Source of the DNA: RGIG4097 sp045613765
Lineage (GTDB): Bacteria > Bacillota > Clostridia > Christensenellales > CAG-917
DNA length: 64,000 bases
Reading direction: 5' to 3'
NCBI GenBank assembly: GCA_045613765.1
Contig: JAZLBO010000022.1
Span: 21,471-85,470 of the forward strand
Shown here: piece by piece, positions 41,001 through 56,000 of the stretch
Layout: every line of letters starts with the position of its first letter
How positions within the stretch are numbered: position 1 is the first letter of the stretch
Made by a program: the position numbers and the translations under genes
Notes under the pieces: model-generated
The model's input: only the letters and a program-made list of their open reading frames with translations
What the model was told of the DNA's origin: nothing
The model's database searches: none

Positions 41001-44000
41001 GTTGTAGAACTTGTCTGCTGTCAATGTGTATGCAAGATCACCTGCTGTGCCAAGACCTTCAACTTCGTATGCGTATGCAACTGCGAAGGTATATTCTGCA
41101 CTCATGATGTTTGCACCAATGTATGCTGTTCTTGTAAATGTGCCTGCCTCGATTTCATCTGTTGTAGGTGCGCCTGCGCTCCAAACAACGGGGACGCCTT
41201 CCTTGGTGGGTGTGCCGTCATTGTACACCACGTCTGCCACTGTGGGCAATGAGAACTCGCCAAATGCGTTGTAGATGAGGTTGAGGTTCTTGGGTGCAGT
41301 GAGAATTGTATCGACGTTTTCTGCGCCTGAAACGATTGTTTCACCGTTGTCGCCAACGAGATAAATCTTCACTTCAAATGAATCTCTTGCAGGATAGACG
41401 ATGCTGCCTTCATTGTAGAATTGGACTTCACGGATGACGTATGCACCGTTTTCGTCTGTTCTAAAGACCATCTTGCCGTTTTCTTCCACAAAGTCTGTTG
41501 CAAGTGAACCGGGTGTGCTGTCATCAATCCAGTTGACCTTGACGTTGGTCATTGTTGTTGCAACTTGTTCGCCCTTGACTGTGACTGTTGTGGGAAGTTG
41601 CCATGCCTTGAATACGTTGTATTCAAATGAAGGAACTTCGTTTACGAAGTTGAGTCCTGTGAGTGTGGTGTTGCCACCGAAGAACTTCACTGAACTATCT
41701 CCTTCAAGTGTCATTTCTGTGATTGCAAGTGAAGGAGTTGCAAGTTTGACTCTAAATTCTTGTGCGCCTACGGTTGCGATTGCATATCTGTCGCCACCAA
41801 CAGAGTTGACTGTAAATCCACCAAGATTCCAATCACGGACAAATGCCATTTCTGTATATTGTACGCCATCTGTTGTGTATGTGATTGCAACTGCTGTGCC
41901 GTTTCTATAATCGCCCCACTCTCCAACTCTGAAATAGTTTTCAGAGTTGAGAATGTAGTGATATGTTGAAAGGTTGTAGGTCTTGCCGTCAAGGACGTAT
42001 TCTGCATAGCCACTTGCTGTGTAGTTGTTGATGTCTTCAAGTGTTGCTTGTGACAATGTGTCGATTGCGCCACTTGTGATCATATCAACGTTGCTTGTGT
42101 TTGCAAGGAACTTGATTGATTTGATGTCCTTTTGAGGCACTGTAAGTCTAAGTTTGATGACTTGTGCTTGACCGTTGTGTGCGCCGTAAGGTACGCCGTT
42201 TGCATCCACCAAGAGATTGCCGTCTGCATCACAGGGATTTGCCTCTACCGTTGCGTAGAATGTGCCACCCTTGAAGATGTTGTCAACTTCCTTGGTGTAT
42301 GTTGCATTGCTGTAGTACTTGACTGTTGACCAATCGGGCTTCATTGTGTGGTCAGGTGTTCCCTTTTCCTTGAAGTTGATTGTCAAGATGTTGTACTCAT
42401 CTGAAAGGTTGTACCACTCAGGATCAAGAGTATGTTCACGGTTGACTGTAAGTCTATAGACGTTTGCAGTCATTGCTGTGACGTTGATAGGCACGTAAAT
42501 GGTTTGTTTTCCACTCTTTTCTGTGCCGATATCAAGTTTTGCGTAAAGGTCTTGACCTTCGTAGCCGAGATATGAGAATTGTTCTCTTGTGACGCCCTCT
42601 GCAATGAGTGAATATTCACCGTCAACCTTCACGAAAGGTGCTGTGATTGTAAGTGAACTGCTGTCAAGGACGACAGGTTTGTCAGTGCCTTCAAAGATTG
42701 CCTTGATGTTGGTTGCAAATGATTCACCATTGATGACATCACTTGAATATGTGTCAAACGTGAGAGATTCTGTTTCAAGTGAACTGAACACTCTGCCTGC
42801 AATCTTGACGGGGACTGAAACCTTTTGTGCGATTGCACCGTTGCCGGCTGTCAAATCGCCATCGCCAACAAATCCGTAGATAGGATCGCCATTGTCATCA
42901 TAGCCTGTGACGTAACGGAATACGTTTGCGCCGACCAATGCTGTGACTGTGACGTCAATGCCCTTGTAGTAATCGTATGACACTGAACCGTCTGCGCCTA
43001 CTACCTTGATTTCTTCAAGGCGTTTTTCAAGGTTTGTAAGATCCCATGACACTGAAAGGTCTTGATATTGACCACTTGTGTACTTGCCGTTTACATAGAC
43101 AAATGTCTTGATGTATTCAGCGATTGAGTTATTAAGACTTGCATCTGCAAGGATGCTGTCAAGATCTCCAAATGCATCAAATGATGTGAAGTTTGTTCTC
43201 TTGTCTGCATCCGTTGCGTTTGCTGATGTTGTTGTTGAGAAGTTTGCAATCTTTGCAGGATCGATTTCGTATCCCTTGACTGAAACTGTGACACTGCTTT
43301 CTGCGACTGCACTGAAGCCCCATTGATATTCAAAGTTGACGTCCACTGCACCACCTTCCCAGTTGAATGTGTATTCGTCGTATGCGATCCAACCGACGGG
43401 GAAGTTTTTGCCTGTAGGCAACTTGTTGTAATCAAGGACTGCGTATTCAACGCCTTCAACAGTTTCTGTGACAACCTTGTAGTATGTGCCACCTTCCACT
43501 GCACTGCCAACTGCCACTGCCACATATCTATCTGCCAACTTGGTGTACAAGCCCATTGTGAGTGCACCTGCGTTGAAGGATGAAATATCGCTTGCTGTTG
43601 CAACTGTGTACTTCAAGCCTGCAGTGTATGCATATTCAATCTTGTACTTGTTGCCGTGGATGTTGACCTTTTGATTGCCGTTGACGTCGTTGTCAAGGAC
43701 TTTATTGCCCTTTGCACGTGCATAGACCATGTCGCCATTGATGTCTGTGAGCACTGTACCGAAGGTGTACACCTTGCCGTTTTGGAACTTGATTCTCACA
43801 AGGTCAGGCATTGAAGGATTGTACTTGTTGCTGTCTGCATTGATGTCAATATTGATTGCAGATTGATTGAAGGTTGAGCCAGATTGTGTATATGCGTACA
43901 CGTTGGTAAGTGCGTATGCAGTTGTCGTATAGACGGGGATTGCATACATGACTTTGTTGAGTACGTAGCCATATACGTGACCCGCAAGATATTCGCCACT

Positions 44001-47000
44001 TGATGTGAGTTCTGCTGCACTGAAATCAATGGTTGATGCGTCCCAAATGATTGTTGTACCACCAAGGTAGTTTGTGTCGCCGGGGTTTGTTGATCCCACT
44101 GAGTCATATCCCTTGCCCGTTCCATTTGCCCAAGTGACCTTTGCCTTTTGAGGGAAGATACTGGGATTTTCAAGGGCAGACTCGTTGAGAGTGATTGGCT
44201 TGCCGTCTGCAGTTGCTGCTCTTGTTGCAATATCTGTGACGATGATCTTTTCAGGAGGTGAGGATACTTGGTCACCGATGGTTGTTTCTTCAACCTTGGA
44301 CACTTCCATAAATCCAAGCATTGCCGTGTTGTTTGAACCACTACCATCATTGTCGTAGGGGTTCATACGGAGGACGAAGTAATCCCAACCACCGTTGTAC
44401 ATACCACTACCGAAGAAGTTGTCGCTGGTAGATGCATTGTCAAGACTGCTGAGTTCAACAACGCCACCACTGTAGCCGTAGGTCTTGCCCAAGTTATTTT
44501 GTCCCTTATAGATACCGTGGTTTGTATAAGTGTTGACAACTGTGCCTGCCTTTGTCTTGCTTGAGTTGACGTAGAGTTCAATTGCTTGAATACCACTGTA
44601 CATCTTGAAGGTGCTGTTTGATGCAAAGCCGTAGTCGGTCTTGTTGGGGTTGATATCGATATAGATGCAGAGTGTAGGATCTGCTGCGCCTGCTTGTGCA
44701 AAAGGTATAGGCAAGATTGATGCAATGAGTTTTGATATGTTTGCAACAACGCCGTTTGCAAGTCCAGATGCCGCACCAAATGCTGCTGTGCCAACCATCT
44801 TTTCAACCACATCATCAAGGACCCACTTTGTCATTGCTGTAGGCAATGATCTCACAAGAGGTTCAAGGATGTTGACTCTTGCTGCAGTGTTGCCTGCCTT
44901 GCTGAGTTGGTCGAAGATGCTTGCAATATAACCCTTTTTATTTGCACCAAGTGATCTGTCTGCGCTCCAACTTTCTCCACTTGACGTAATACCGTTGCCG
45001 TTGTTTACTGCAAGTTTTGCCATGTCGACGAAGTAATGTCTATCACTATGGCTATCAATACCTGTGTTGGTAAGACCGTCCATTTTTTCTTGGAGCAAGC
45101 CAAGGACCATTGTGTACACGAAGACAAGAAGTTCGTTGTATGAATTCTTGTTGAGTGTGACCTTGATGGACATGTATCTTGTATCGTCTGCCTTTGAAGG
45201 ATCAAGTGCTTTCATGCCTGAGTAGTAAGGCACGTAGCCGTTGCTGTTGAACAAGTTCATTTCAACTTTCTTGAGAAGTCCTTCAAGACTCAAAGGATAA
45301 CTGTACGTTGCTGCTGAATCACTTTCTTCGCCACTGCTCATTGCTTCACTTGCAGGATAACTGTAGGTGTATTGATCGCCATCCTTGTTTGATGTGAGTG
45401 CGATGAAGTGTGAGCCGTCTGTATTTGTCAAGGGGAATCCACTGACAAGGCTGCCAAGCAAACTGTTGAGTGTATCGCCCAAGAAGTCGAAGTCTGTGAT
45501 GTACAAACTGTTGTTGAAGAAGTCGATTGATGCGCCCATTGCGCCACTGCCGTCACGTCTGTTGGGGTGAGTCATTGATGCCTTGAACGTCAATCTGTTG
45601 GTTGTGACGCCGTCACGGGTGACGTTTGCACGTGTTCCTATGAGTTCCACTCTCGTTGCAACGTTTTCTGTGATAACGTTGTTGCTTGTTGAGAGAATTG
45701 CGCCGTCAACCGTTGCTGTCCAGACACGCTTGTCGATTGTAATCTTCAGTGCAGGATTGAGTGATTCAATGACGCTTTGGACTGTTGCCATCATACCTGC
45801 AGTTGATGAGAGTGCAAGACCAATCTTTGCGCCCTTGAGTTCGTTGACTTTTGCGTTTACGTCAATCAAAGGCTTGTTGATTGATGCGCTAATGCCACTG
45901 ATGTCAACACCAAGGACTGTGTTGTGTCTGTCAAGAACGATTGTTGTGTTGACTGTTGTTGCGCTAAGGCCTTGGTTCAAGTCATAGTTGATGCCTGCGC
46001 TGATTTGTTGGATGGGGAATCCATCAAGCATATCGCCAAGGTCAAGACCGAGCAAACTGATGAGTGTATTGATGAGTGCGCTATCTGCCTTGAAGCCGAT
46101 ATATCCTTCTTGGATGTCAAGTTGGATGTCAACGCCACCAGTTGTTGCGCTTGCTGTTGCATCTTCTGCTGTTGATGATGCTTCGCTTTCGCTTGCGATC
46201 ATACCACCGAGAAGTCCTTCAAGGTCCATACCTGCACTGCCACTGTTGGGATCGGTATTCATAGGATTGAGGATACCTGCCAAGCCATGGAAGTTGATGA
46301 GGCCAAGACCAAGACCTGTTGCATCAATGTAGAGTGAGTCTGCAAAGATCTTGTTGACGTCTGTTGTTGCCACAAGGTCATAGACGTTGCCGTTCTTCTT
46401 AAGACCTGTTGAGCCAAGATAGTAGATTGCAAGGAAACTCTTGTTGGGAAGAATATCATCAATGGTGATGTCGATTGCAAAGTCACTGTACATGATGCCT
46501 GCAATACCCTTTGTGAGAAGTGCAGGAACATTGATGTCTGCTTCAACGTCAACGTTGATTGTGATAGGTCTTTGAGGCAATGTGATGATGAACTCGGTGT
46601 TCTTCAAAAGATCGATTTCGCCAACGAAACTCAAGATAAGGCTTTCAAGCCAGCCAACGAAGGTTTCGCTATATTCGGGGTTGAGCTTGCCGTTTGAATC
46701 GTACTTGGTGATACCTTCTGATGAGAGTGTCATTGACACTTCAAGTGTAAGGCTGATTGTTTCAATGCCGATTTGACCTGTTGTCACGTTGTATGCTTCG
46801 GTGTATGCAATGACGTGATCGCCGTTTCTATCGAGTACATAGTGTTCTTCAACATACTTGTATTCGCCATCCTTTGATGTGACGTATTCACTGCCGACCT
46901 TTGCATAGCGTTGACCTTCATAACCTGCCTCTGCAAGTGCGTAGCCTGCTTCAACTTTGTTGTATCTTGTGCCTGCGTACTTATACTTGCCGTTTGCAGA

Positions 47001-50000
47001 TTCGGTGTAAGAGCCGTCTGCTTGTTTGTCGTATGTTTGACCTTGATAGTTCAAGAGTTCATCACCTGTGAGTTCAACAAATCTGTCGCCAAGTGCCTTG
47101 TGGGTTGCATTTGCAGAGTTGTAAACTTCGTACAAACTTGTTGTGCCAAAGCCTTCCTTCTTGTGCATACCAAATTCAAGGTTGACAACGTCTGCGCTTG
47201 CATAGAAGCCGTCGCTCATCTTGATGTTGAAGCTTGCAATATAAGGTCTTTCATCAACGCCATTGACAGGAGCGTATCCGTATGAGTCAAACATGACTTC
47301 GCCAAGGTTGGGAAGGACGTTGCCAAGTTCTTTGCCTTGTTCGGAGTAGATTCTGTTGATAATTGCGTTGATTGTTGCCATTGACAATGTCAATGAGAAG
47401 TATTGAGGATGGATCATTGCTTGCAAGAATGCCCAATCGTGAAGTGAAAGACCACCTGCAACGGTGCTTGTTGCTGCCATTGCTTCGCCATCTTCTACTG
47501 TTTCTGTGGGATTGAGGATTCCACCAAGGATTTCGTCAAGCATTGCGCCAAGTCCAAGTTCGCCAAGGTAAATCTTGCCTGTTTCGCCAAGGATTGTTGA
47601 TGCGTCAATGTAAACGTTGTCGTTGGCAAGATAGATTGCCACGATGGGTTGATCCAAAACATTGCCGTTCTTATCATATTGGACAACTTCAAATGCGATT
47701 TCAGTTGCGCCAAAGTTGTTAAGATCAATGTATGCGCCCAATTTGACTTGTGCTGAAGGATACTCTGCACTGCCCATATCGTTGATGATATTAAGGCGAA
47801 GTGTTGAGCCTGCCATATCGCTTGTGGGTGCAACGAGTCCAAATACAAGGTCAAGGATTTCGCTCAAATCAATGACGTTGTCTTCTTCGCCAATCTTTGC
47901 ACTGCCGTAGTAGCTGACGTCCATTGCCATTGTAAGATTGAGTGTTGACTTTGTGATGTCTGCATAGTCAACAACCTTCTTGCCATCTGCGTCAACGTAC
48001 TCGCCGTCTTCTTGTGCAATATTGAGGCTATCTCTGTTGGTGTAAAGACCAAGACCGTAAACCTTCATGTTAAGGCTCAAATCGCCGATAAGGAGATAAT
48101 CGCCTGCTGTTGTCACATCATAACTTGCTCTGTCGTCTGCAACTGTCTTGCCCACGAGTTTTTCGTATGAATTGACGGGGAGATATCTGTTGCCATCTGT
48201 GCCGTATGATGCGTATCTTGTGAGTTTGGTGGCTGCAAGATCTTCTGCTGTGAGCATTACAAATGCACCCTTGCCGTCTGCATTGAGTGTAAATTCATTT
48301 GCGCTCTTCTTGAGTGTGCCGTTTTCACTGACAACGTATTGACCGTTCTTAAGTTCGTAACGTTGTCCTGTGTAGCCTGCTTCTGCAGTTTCAAATCCAC
48401 TGAATACCTTTGTAAATGTTGTGCCGTCTGCTTCAAGGACGTATCTGTCGCCTGTCCATGCACTATTTGCATAGTCAACAAGTGCGTACTTGTCGCTTGA
48501 AACTTTGACGTGTGTGCCGTTGCCGTCAACCACGTATTGATCGTCAACAAGGCTGAACTTGACACCGTTGTAGTTTGCATATTCACTGACTTCTGCATAA
48601 CTTTCGTAGCCGACCACAAATCCAAGGTTGATGCCAACTGAAGGTGAGCCGCCGCCAAGGTTGATGACGATACCACTTGTGTTTGCATCTTCTGTGATTT
48701 CAAGTTTGGGCAAGTAATCTGCGCCTTCAAAGTTGGGTGCGAGCATCTTGACCAAATCAACGAGAAGTTTGTCGTTGAAGCCGATTGCAATAATGTCGTG
48801 TCCAAAGAGCACTTGACCAAGCACCATTTCTACGATACCAAAGATATCTTCGGGGATGATACCTGTGCTGCTTGTGACGTTTTCAATGCCGAGTTCTTCA
48901 AAGCCGAGTGTTTCTGCGCTTGATTGTGCCTCGCTGTCCATCAATGAGCCAAGGAGTGAAGCAATTTCAAGACCTTCAAACTTAACCTTGCTGAAGAAGT
49001 CACCAAGACCGACGATCTTGTCAAGTTCTTCAAGGTTCATATAGAGATTGAGTTTGCCGTCGTTGTCAATGTTCATCCAAACTTCGATGGTTGCGTTTTC
49101 ATTGAAGTAGTTGGTTGTGCAAGTGATGTTGAAGTAGAGTTCGACACCCTTGAGAGCATTGATAATATCCCCACCGTTTTGTACATAGTCAAGAAGGTTT
49201 TGGACGTTGAGTTTTGCCTTCATGTCAATGACAAGACCAATGTTTGCACCAAAGTTGCCGTTGTCCCAATCTGTTGATGCAAGGATAAATTCAAAGTAGT
49301 CATAGAGTTCTGTTGACAAGAACTGGGTCATTTGTTCTGTCCAGTTGATGACGTCACTGAGTCTAAGATCTATTGCAAGTGACATATCAAGTTCGACAGT
49401 TCCAAGATCCTTGAGCATTTCAAAGATGTCAATTTCGCCACCTGAAATGATTTGTCCAAGGTCAACGCTCATGATTGTGTTGTAGTTTGTGAAGTCATCT
49501 ACTGCCTTGTAGTATGTTTCATTTGTGTCAAGGTTGATTGCAATGCCGTTTGCATCATATTCAACTTCCTTGCGCACATCACCATCATAGTAGTAGAGTG
49601 AGCCACTTTCGTCCTTATCCCATGCAGGAATATAGTACTTCTCTATAGTTTCAAATGCTCTATATACACTAATATAACGTGCGTAGATGGATGTTGCCTT
49701 GGGTGAGATTTCAATGTGTGTGAAGTCTGCGCCTTCTGCCTTCACTGCGACACCGCCAACAATGTTGTAGCGTCTTGAAGGTGCAACGTATTCCATTGTG
49801 CCACTGTTGATGATATTTTCAACAACATATTCCTTGTCTGTGATGTTCCAGCAGTTGAGCATATCAATGTAGTTCGCCTTGCTGATGACCACGTTGAAGA
49901 CTGAATCGTTGTTTACTTCTGCGTATCTTACTTCTGCTCTCTTATAGACAAGGATACCTGTTTGGACTGCGCTGTTGAATGCGCTTTCCGTTGCGTACAC

Positions 50001-53000
50001 TTCTGTTGCCTTGACATAGTACTTGCGATCTGTGTGATATACGCCATTGCCAACGTCAACTGCATCTTCGGGGATAATTTCGCCTTGTGCCTTAAGTTCG
50101 CCAATTGCGTTGCCAATCTTCACGTATGCTTCTTCATAAGATGCATTATCGTCACGGACAAAGTTGCCGTAGTAGAAGATGTGGTTGTCTGCAACGTCGC
50201 CGTCAACTTCAATGCTACCCTTGTAGATTTCAATTCTTGAGTTGAAATCTTCCATTGTGCCGAAGTCGATTGTTGAACTGTTTTCTGTGCCGTTGAAGAG
50301 TTGTGTTTCAAGGCCGATTGTAAGGATACCCTTTGTGCCGTCTTCGTTGTAGAGATTGATATTTACACCTGCTGTGTAGGGGTTGAGTGTAAGGTTGACT
50401 CTTGTGTCAAAGTTGGGGAGCATATCGCCAAGTTCAACACCGAGAAGTTGAAGGAGAACTTCAACAAAGCCCTTTGTGATTGCAAGTGTAAGTTTTCTTG
50501 TGTAGATATTGATATACACGCCTGCGAGTGCAGGATTTGCATATCCGTCAACAAGACCTTCTGCTGCGCTTGCTTCTGCTGTGCTTGCTTCACTGCCACC
50601 AAGTGCGATTTCGCCTGAAAGGATACCTGCAATGAGTTCTTCAATTGAGTATGCACTCATATCAACTGCAAGTTTTCCACCTTCGCCGAGCATCCATTCA
50701 AGATCAAGATAGAGTGCTGCTTCGCCAGTGTCGATATCGTGGTTGTAGTAGATGCCGACCATGTGTGTGAGTGTGCCATCTTGATAATTTTCGCCATCGT
50801 TTTCTCTGCGCCATACGTCAATTGCAAGGTCGAGATCAAAGATGTTGAGTTTGATTTCAGGTTTCCAGTCAATACGATATGAAATGTTGATCTTGATTTC
50901 AAAGAGCATTTCTTCTGTGAAACCTTCAAGGACTCTAATCATTGCATTGTCAAGGTCGCCAACAATACCACCAAGCACTGAGCCAAGTGATTCTTCAACG
51001 CCTGTTGAGTACAAGACGTATTCGCCATTGTTGTATTGTTCGTAGTTGCCTTGGACAAATGTGTAACGGAGTGAAGGATCAATGTCTGCTTCTGTGATTT
51101 GTTCACTTGCTGACTTGCCTGTGTTGACAAGTGCAAGATAATCTTCAACTGTCATGTAGTCATAGTAACCACTGACTGAAAGACCACCACGGACTGTGAG
51201 TGCGATAAAGAACATATCGTCACTGTCAACGTACTTGATTTCTTCTCCACTTTCGTAGAGTGCAAGGTGCTTGACTTTTTCAAGGGTTGAGTCTGTGTTG
51301 ACTTCCCAATCCTTTGTTGTGAAGTATGTTGCAAGATATTCGCCCACGGGCATATATGATCTTGTCCAACTGTCATACACGCTAAATGTTGTTTGTTCTG
51401 CTGTGTATGTTGCAAGTCTGTCTGCATCATAAAGTTCTTTGACCTTGCCGTCTGCACTTGTGAGTGATGTGCCAAGGACAAATGCGTTTTCGTTCCAATT
51501 CCAGACGTATTCGCCATTGTTTTCAATTTCTGCAAGTTCCATCTTGTGGGTTGCTCTTGAAACAACGTTTTCTACTGTTGCACGTTGATAATAGACTGTG
51601 CCGGCAGGTTCTGTGCCGTCTGCACGGACATAACTGTCACGATACCAAACTTGCTTGTAGAGTGCGTTTGTTGTAATTTCTTCGTAACGCTTGATGCCGA
51701 GTTCTGCAAGTTCAAAGTTGATGAAGAATGTACGGCCGTCTGCCATGAAGTCAACCATTTCTCCATCTGCAAAGTCAACTTCTGTATAGACTGTTGATGC
51801 AGGTACGTAGTTGCCTGATGCATCAATAACATAGAGTGATTCTGCATTGATTGCATAGTATTCGCCTTGATAGTAGAAGTAACGGACGTTGTCGTTGTAG
51901 TTGCCAACGATATCAAGGCCGTCTGCTGTTGTACCGACGATGCTTTCCTTGACAATCCATTCGTCCTTTGTATCTACACTGCCAACAAATGTGTATGCGT
52001 ATTCGGGTACAATATAATATCTGTCCCCTGCAGGTGTGTTTTCGTCTGCAAGTACGTAGTTGAAACCTTCAACACTGATTTCAGGGAAACCAACGTTGAC
52101 ACCGATTTCATATTCCCACAAATAGACCATGACGGACATGATGGGCTTTCTTTCGTATTTTGCAGGGTATGACACGAGCATATCTGCTTCATCAATTGCG
52201 CTGAATACATAGTATTCATTGTTTGCTGATGAATCAAATGATGCCACTGCATATTTGCCACCACCAACGTGATAGTATGCATCTTCAAAGTTGGTTGTGC
52301 CAGTCTTTGAATAGTACTTGAAGTTGTCACCTGACATTTCTGCTCTTGCCTTTTCAATTGCGCTTGCCTTTGAAAGTGATTGATAGTAATGTCCGGTTGA
52401 TGTCAAAACCTTAAGATATGTGTCGTATGCCTTGATGGAGTAGAATTCGCCTTGATATGCTTCAAGTTCTGCATCTGTCAAGTCTGCCTTTGCAACATAG
52501 ACACCGTCAACAAGAGCATAGTTTCCATTTGTCACGCCATCTTCAATGAAGAATCTCATATCTGAGTTGCTTTCTTCTGCTGTCAATGCGCTTTCATAGT
52601 AATAGACTGCTCTGTCTGTGTTGAGTTGTACGTAAGGTTCTTTTGTAAAGTCATTTTCATTGAATTGAAGACCTGTGTCAGATCCTGCAAAGACCAATGA
52701 GAGAACTTCGTTGATGAAGTTGCTGTTGACAACGATTTGGACAAATGTTGATGTCATACGTACGCCAACCAAGAATGCTGTGACATATTCTGCAAGTTCA
52801 TCATCCAAGAGAGGAATTGCATTGTCGATTGTGTCTGTAATGCCCTCTGCTGTTTGTGCTTCTGATCCACCGTTTTCAAGGCTACCAAGGAGTGAGCCAA
52901 GGATGCTTTCGACTTCGCCGATATGATCGTTTACTGTGCTACGGATTGAGTCACTATTGACATAGAAGCTGGGGAGATTGAGATAACTGAGATCAAGGAA

Positions 53001-56000
53001 CAATCCACCTCTTTCACGTCTGTAATCGCCATTGGGGTTGTTGTAGTAGTAGGTTGCGTCGTATGCATAACGAGTCATACCAACTGATTCAATACCTTCG
53101 GGATCATAGACGAATTCGCCTCTTGCTGCATTGTAATAGTAGTTGCCATTTTCGTTTTCAAAGTAATGGCTATAACGGTATTCAGGAGCAACATAGTTTT
53201 CACTGCCGGGTGTTCTTTCGTCTTGTGTCATTTCACGGTATTCACCGCTTTCCATATAAACACCCACGAGTGTATGTGTATCTGATACTGTATATTTTTC
53301 GTTGCCGTCAACAACAACCTTATCTGCTGTTGTTTGGACAATCATTGATGCGTTGATGTATGAAAGGATTTCACTGATTGTTGCAAAATCAAGGTTTTGG
53401 ACTGCACCAGCAATGACGTTGATGATGTCTGTGACACTCATTTCTGAGTTGATATTGCCCATTTCATCATTGAAACCACATTGACGCAAGTAGTTGAGAA
53501 GTGCTGCAAACTTGACTTCAACTGTCAAGACAACTTCAATCTTACGTGCAACGTCGCCATTTGCATCTGAAACTGCACTGATGATGAGTGCAAGTTCTTC
53601 AGGATCCATTTGGGGGAACAACCATTCAAGAACTGCTGTCATATCAATATCACTGCCCTTGACAAATCTTGTTGTAAGGTCAACTGATTCTGTGATGACA
53701 ATTCTGTCAAGTTCTGTGACTTCGGTGTATTCCTTCAAGTCTTCTGCTGTCAAGTGATATTCGTGTTCTGATGTGAACTTGACGTCAACGTCTTTCACTG
53801 CAACCATAAGGTTGACTGCTGTATCGTATTCGTTCAAGTTGCCTGCGCCATCACTTTCACGTCTAAAGTACTTGGTTGTAGGATCGTCATTTGCGCTTGC
53901 TTTTTCACGGACGTAAACCACTGAAGGTCTTGCCCCATCGGGTGCGAGTGCTGTGTATGATTCGCCCTTTTCAATGTAAAGTTGTCTGCCCTTGTGGTCA
54001 GGATTGCTTTCATCATAGAGTACGAAGAAGTAGTCGCCTTCAACAAGAACTGTGCCGTCATAGTCAACTTCTTCAAGGACGGGTTCGTCAACTGCAACAT
54101 AACGGCTGCCTTCCATCATGAACTTGACTGTTGTGTCAAGTGCCAATGCATCATCAAATGCTGCGTTGATTTCTGCTGATGCAAGGATCTTGTCTGTGAT
54201 GTACTTGTCAAGGTCAAGACCTTCCACGAGCATATCAATGACTGAACGGATGAGTTTGTTGCTGATTGAGATTGTAAGTTTACGCTTGCTGATGAGAAGG
54301 AGTGCATCTGCTTCGTCTTCTGCCACAGGTGCTGCTGCCATTGCTTCACTGCTTGCATCGTTCTTGGGAAGTTCATTTTCTGTGTAAATGTCTTCGTCAA
54401 GAAGTCCACCCAGTGTTTCGCTGATGAATTCTGCCACTGCAGGTGACGTGATGCTGAGTTTAGGCACGTTGAAGTAAGGTGCATCAAGGAAGAACTTGCC
54501 ACTGAAATAGTAGATGCCAATCCAGAGATTGTCTGCGCCTGTTTCTGCAATGTTATAGATTTCGATTGCCACTTCACTGTTTGCCATTTCTGCAAAGTCA
54601 ACAACGAGAGATGTGTCAACACGGAAGTGTGCTGATGAATAACCCTTTGTTGTTGTGGGCATTTCGAGCATCAAGCCTTGGACGTTGCCAAGAACATTGC
54701 TTACGATTGTGCCAAGGTCAATTTGACCTTCTGTGATGCCAAGGTCAATTTCCACTGATGCCTTGACTGACACTGATGTTTCATAGAAAGGTACGATGGG
54801 GACGTACTTACTTGCATCATCTCTGTCTGTTTCGTTGAGAATATAGTCAGGGATAAGTGCTGTGCTGTTGCCACCGATTTGGAGTTCAAGGCCACCGACT
54901 GCAAAGCCGAGTTCAACGCCGTTGACGTCAAGGTTCAAACCAAATGAGAAATCTTTGATTTCTGTGTATGACTTGACATAGCGATAGTAGTCGCCTTCTG
55001 CATCAATAACGTAACCTTGATATCTGTCTGCAAAGCCTGCAACGGGTGCAAACTTGCCACTTCTACGGACATAGTATTCTGCATTTGCATCGTAGTGATC
55101 TGCGATATCTTCTGCTTTGACAAGGTTATAACTGCCGTCAACAAGTACGTAGAGTGAGTATTTTTCTGCATCAAAGTATTCATACTCAGGTGTGCCATCA
55201 ACTTCGCCAACTTCTACTTTTGCATATCTGCCGTCGTAGTTGTTGTCTTTCCAAGTGATTTCATCATAGTATGTATATCTTTCGTTCAAAGGAAGGATGA
55301 GTGTGTAGATTTCCTTTTCTGCATTTTCTTCTTCTACAAGGATTGTCTTTTGCTTGTAGATTGCTTCTGCGCTGTCTTCTGCTTCTGCAAATGTGACACT
55401 GTATCTTACTGTGCCTTCTGCAAGTGCATTGACATCGTCAATGTAGAGATAGTAATCCTTTCCGTTGATTGTTTGCTTGTAGTAGTCACCGTTTGCATCT
55501 TCTTGTGCAGATGAAACAAAGTATTTTGCGCCTGTATAAAGTTCTGCAAGGACTTCTTTTTCAAGATCTGCATCTGCAGGATCAAAGAATTTTGCATATT
55601 CATACTTGCCCATTTCTGCATTGAGTGAAACTTCAAGGCTTTCAAAAATGTCAAGGATTGAGCCCATATCGGGGAGCAATGTTGCAATGATCACTGAAAG
55701 GAGTGTCTTGCTGATGAGCACTTGACTTGCAGTATTTGAGTAGATGAGTGAAATGACTGCACCTCTTTCTGCATCAACTGTTTCATCACTTGCTGCCATT
55801 GCTTCTTCTGTTGCAAGACCTTCGAGAAGGCTCATAACAAGTTCAACGAAGTTGGGCACTTTTGTATATGCTGTTGAGAGATTGTAAAGGCCTGTGCCGT
55901 CAATGTACAAGTCACCTCTGTAGAGATAGACGCCACCGAGAGCAACAAAGTCGCCGTTTGCATCTCTTACAGGAGTTCCCTTGTCATCTGTACGGAGAAT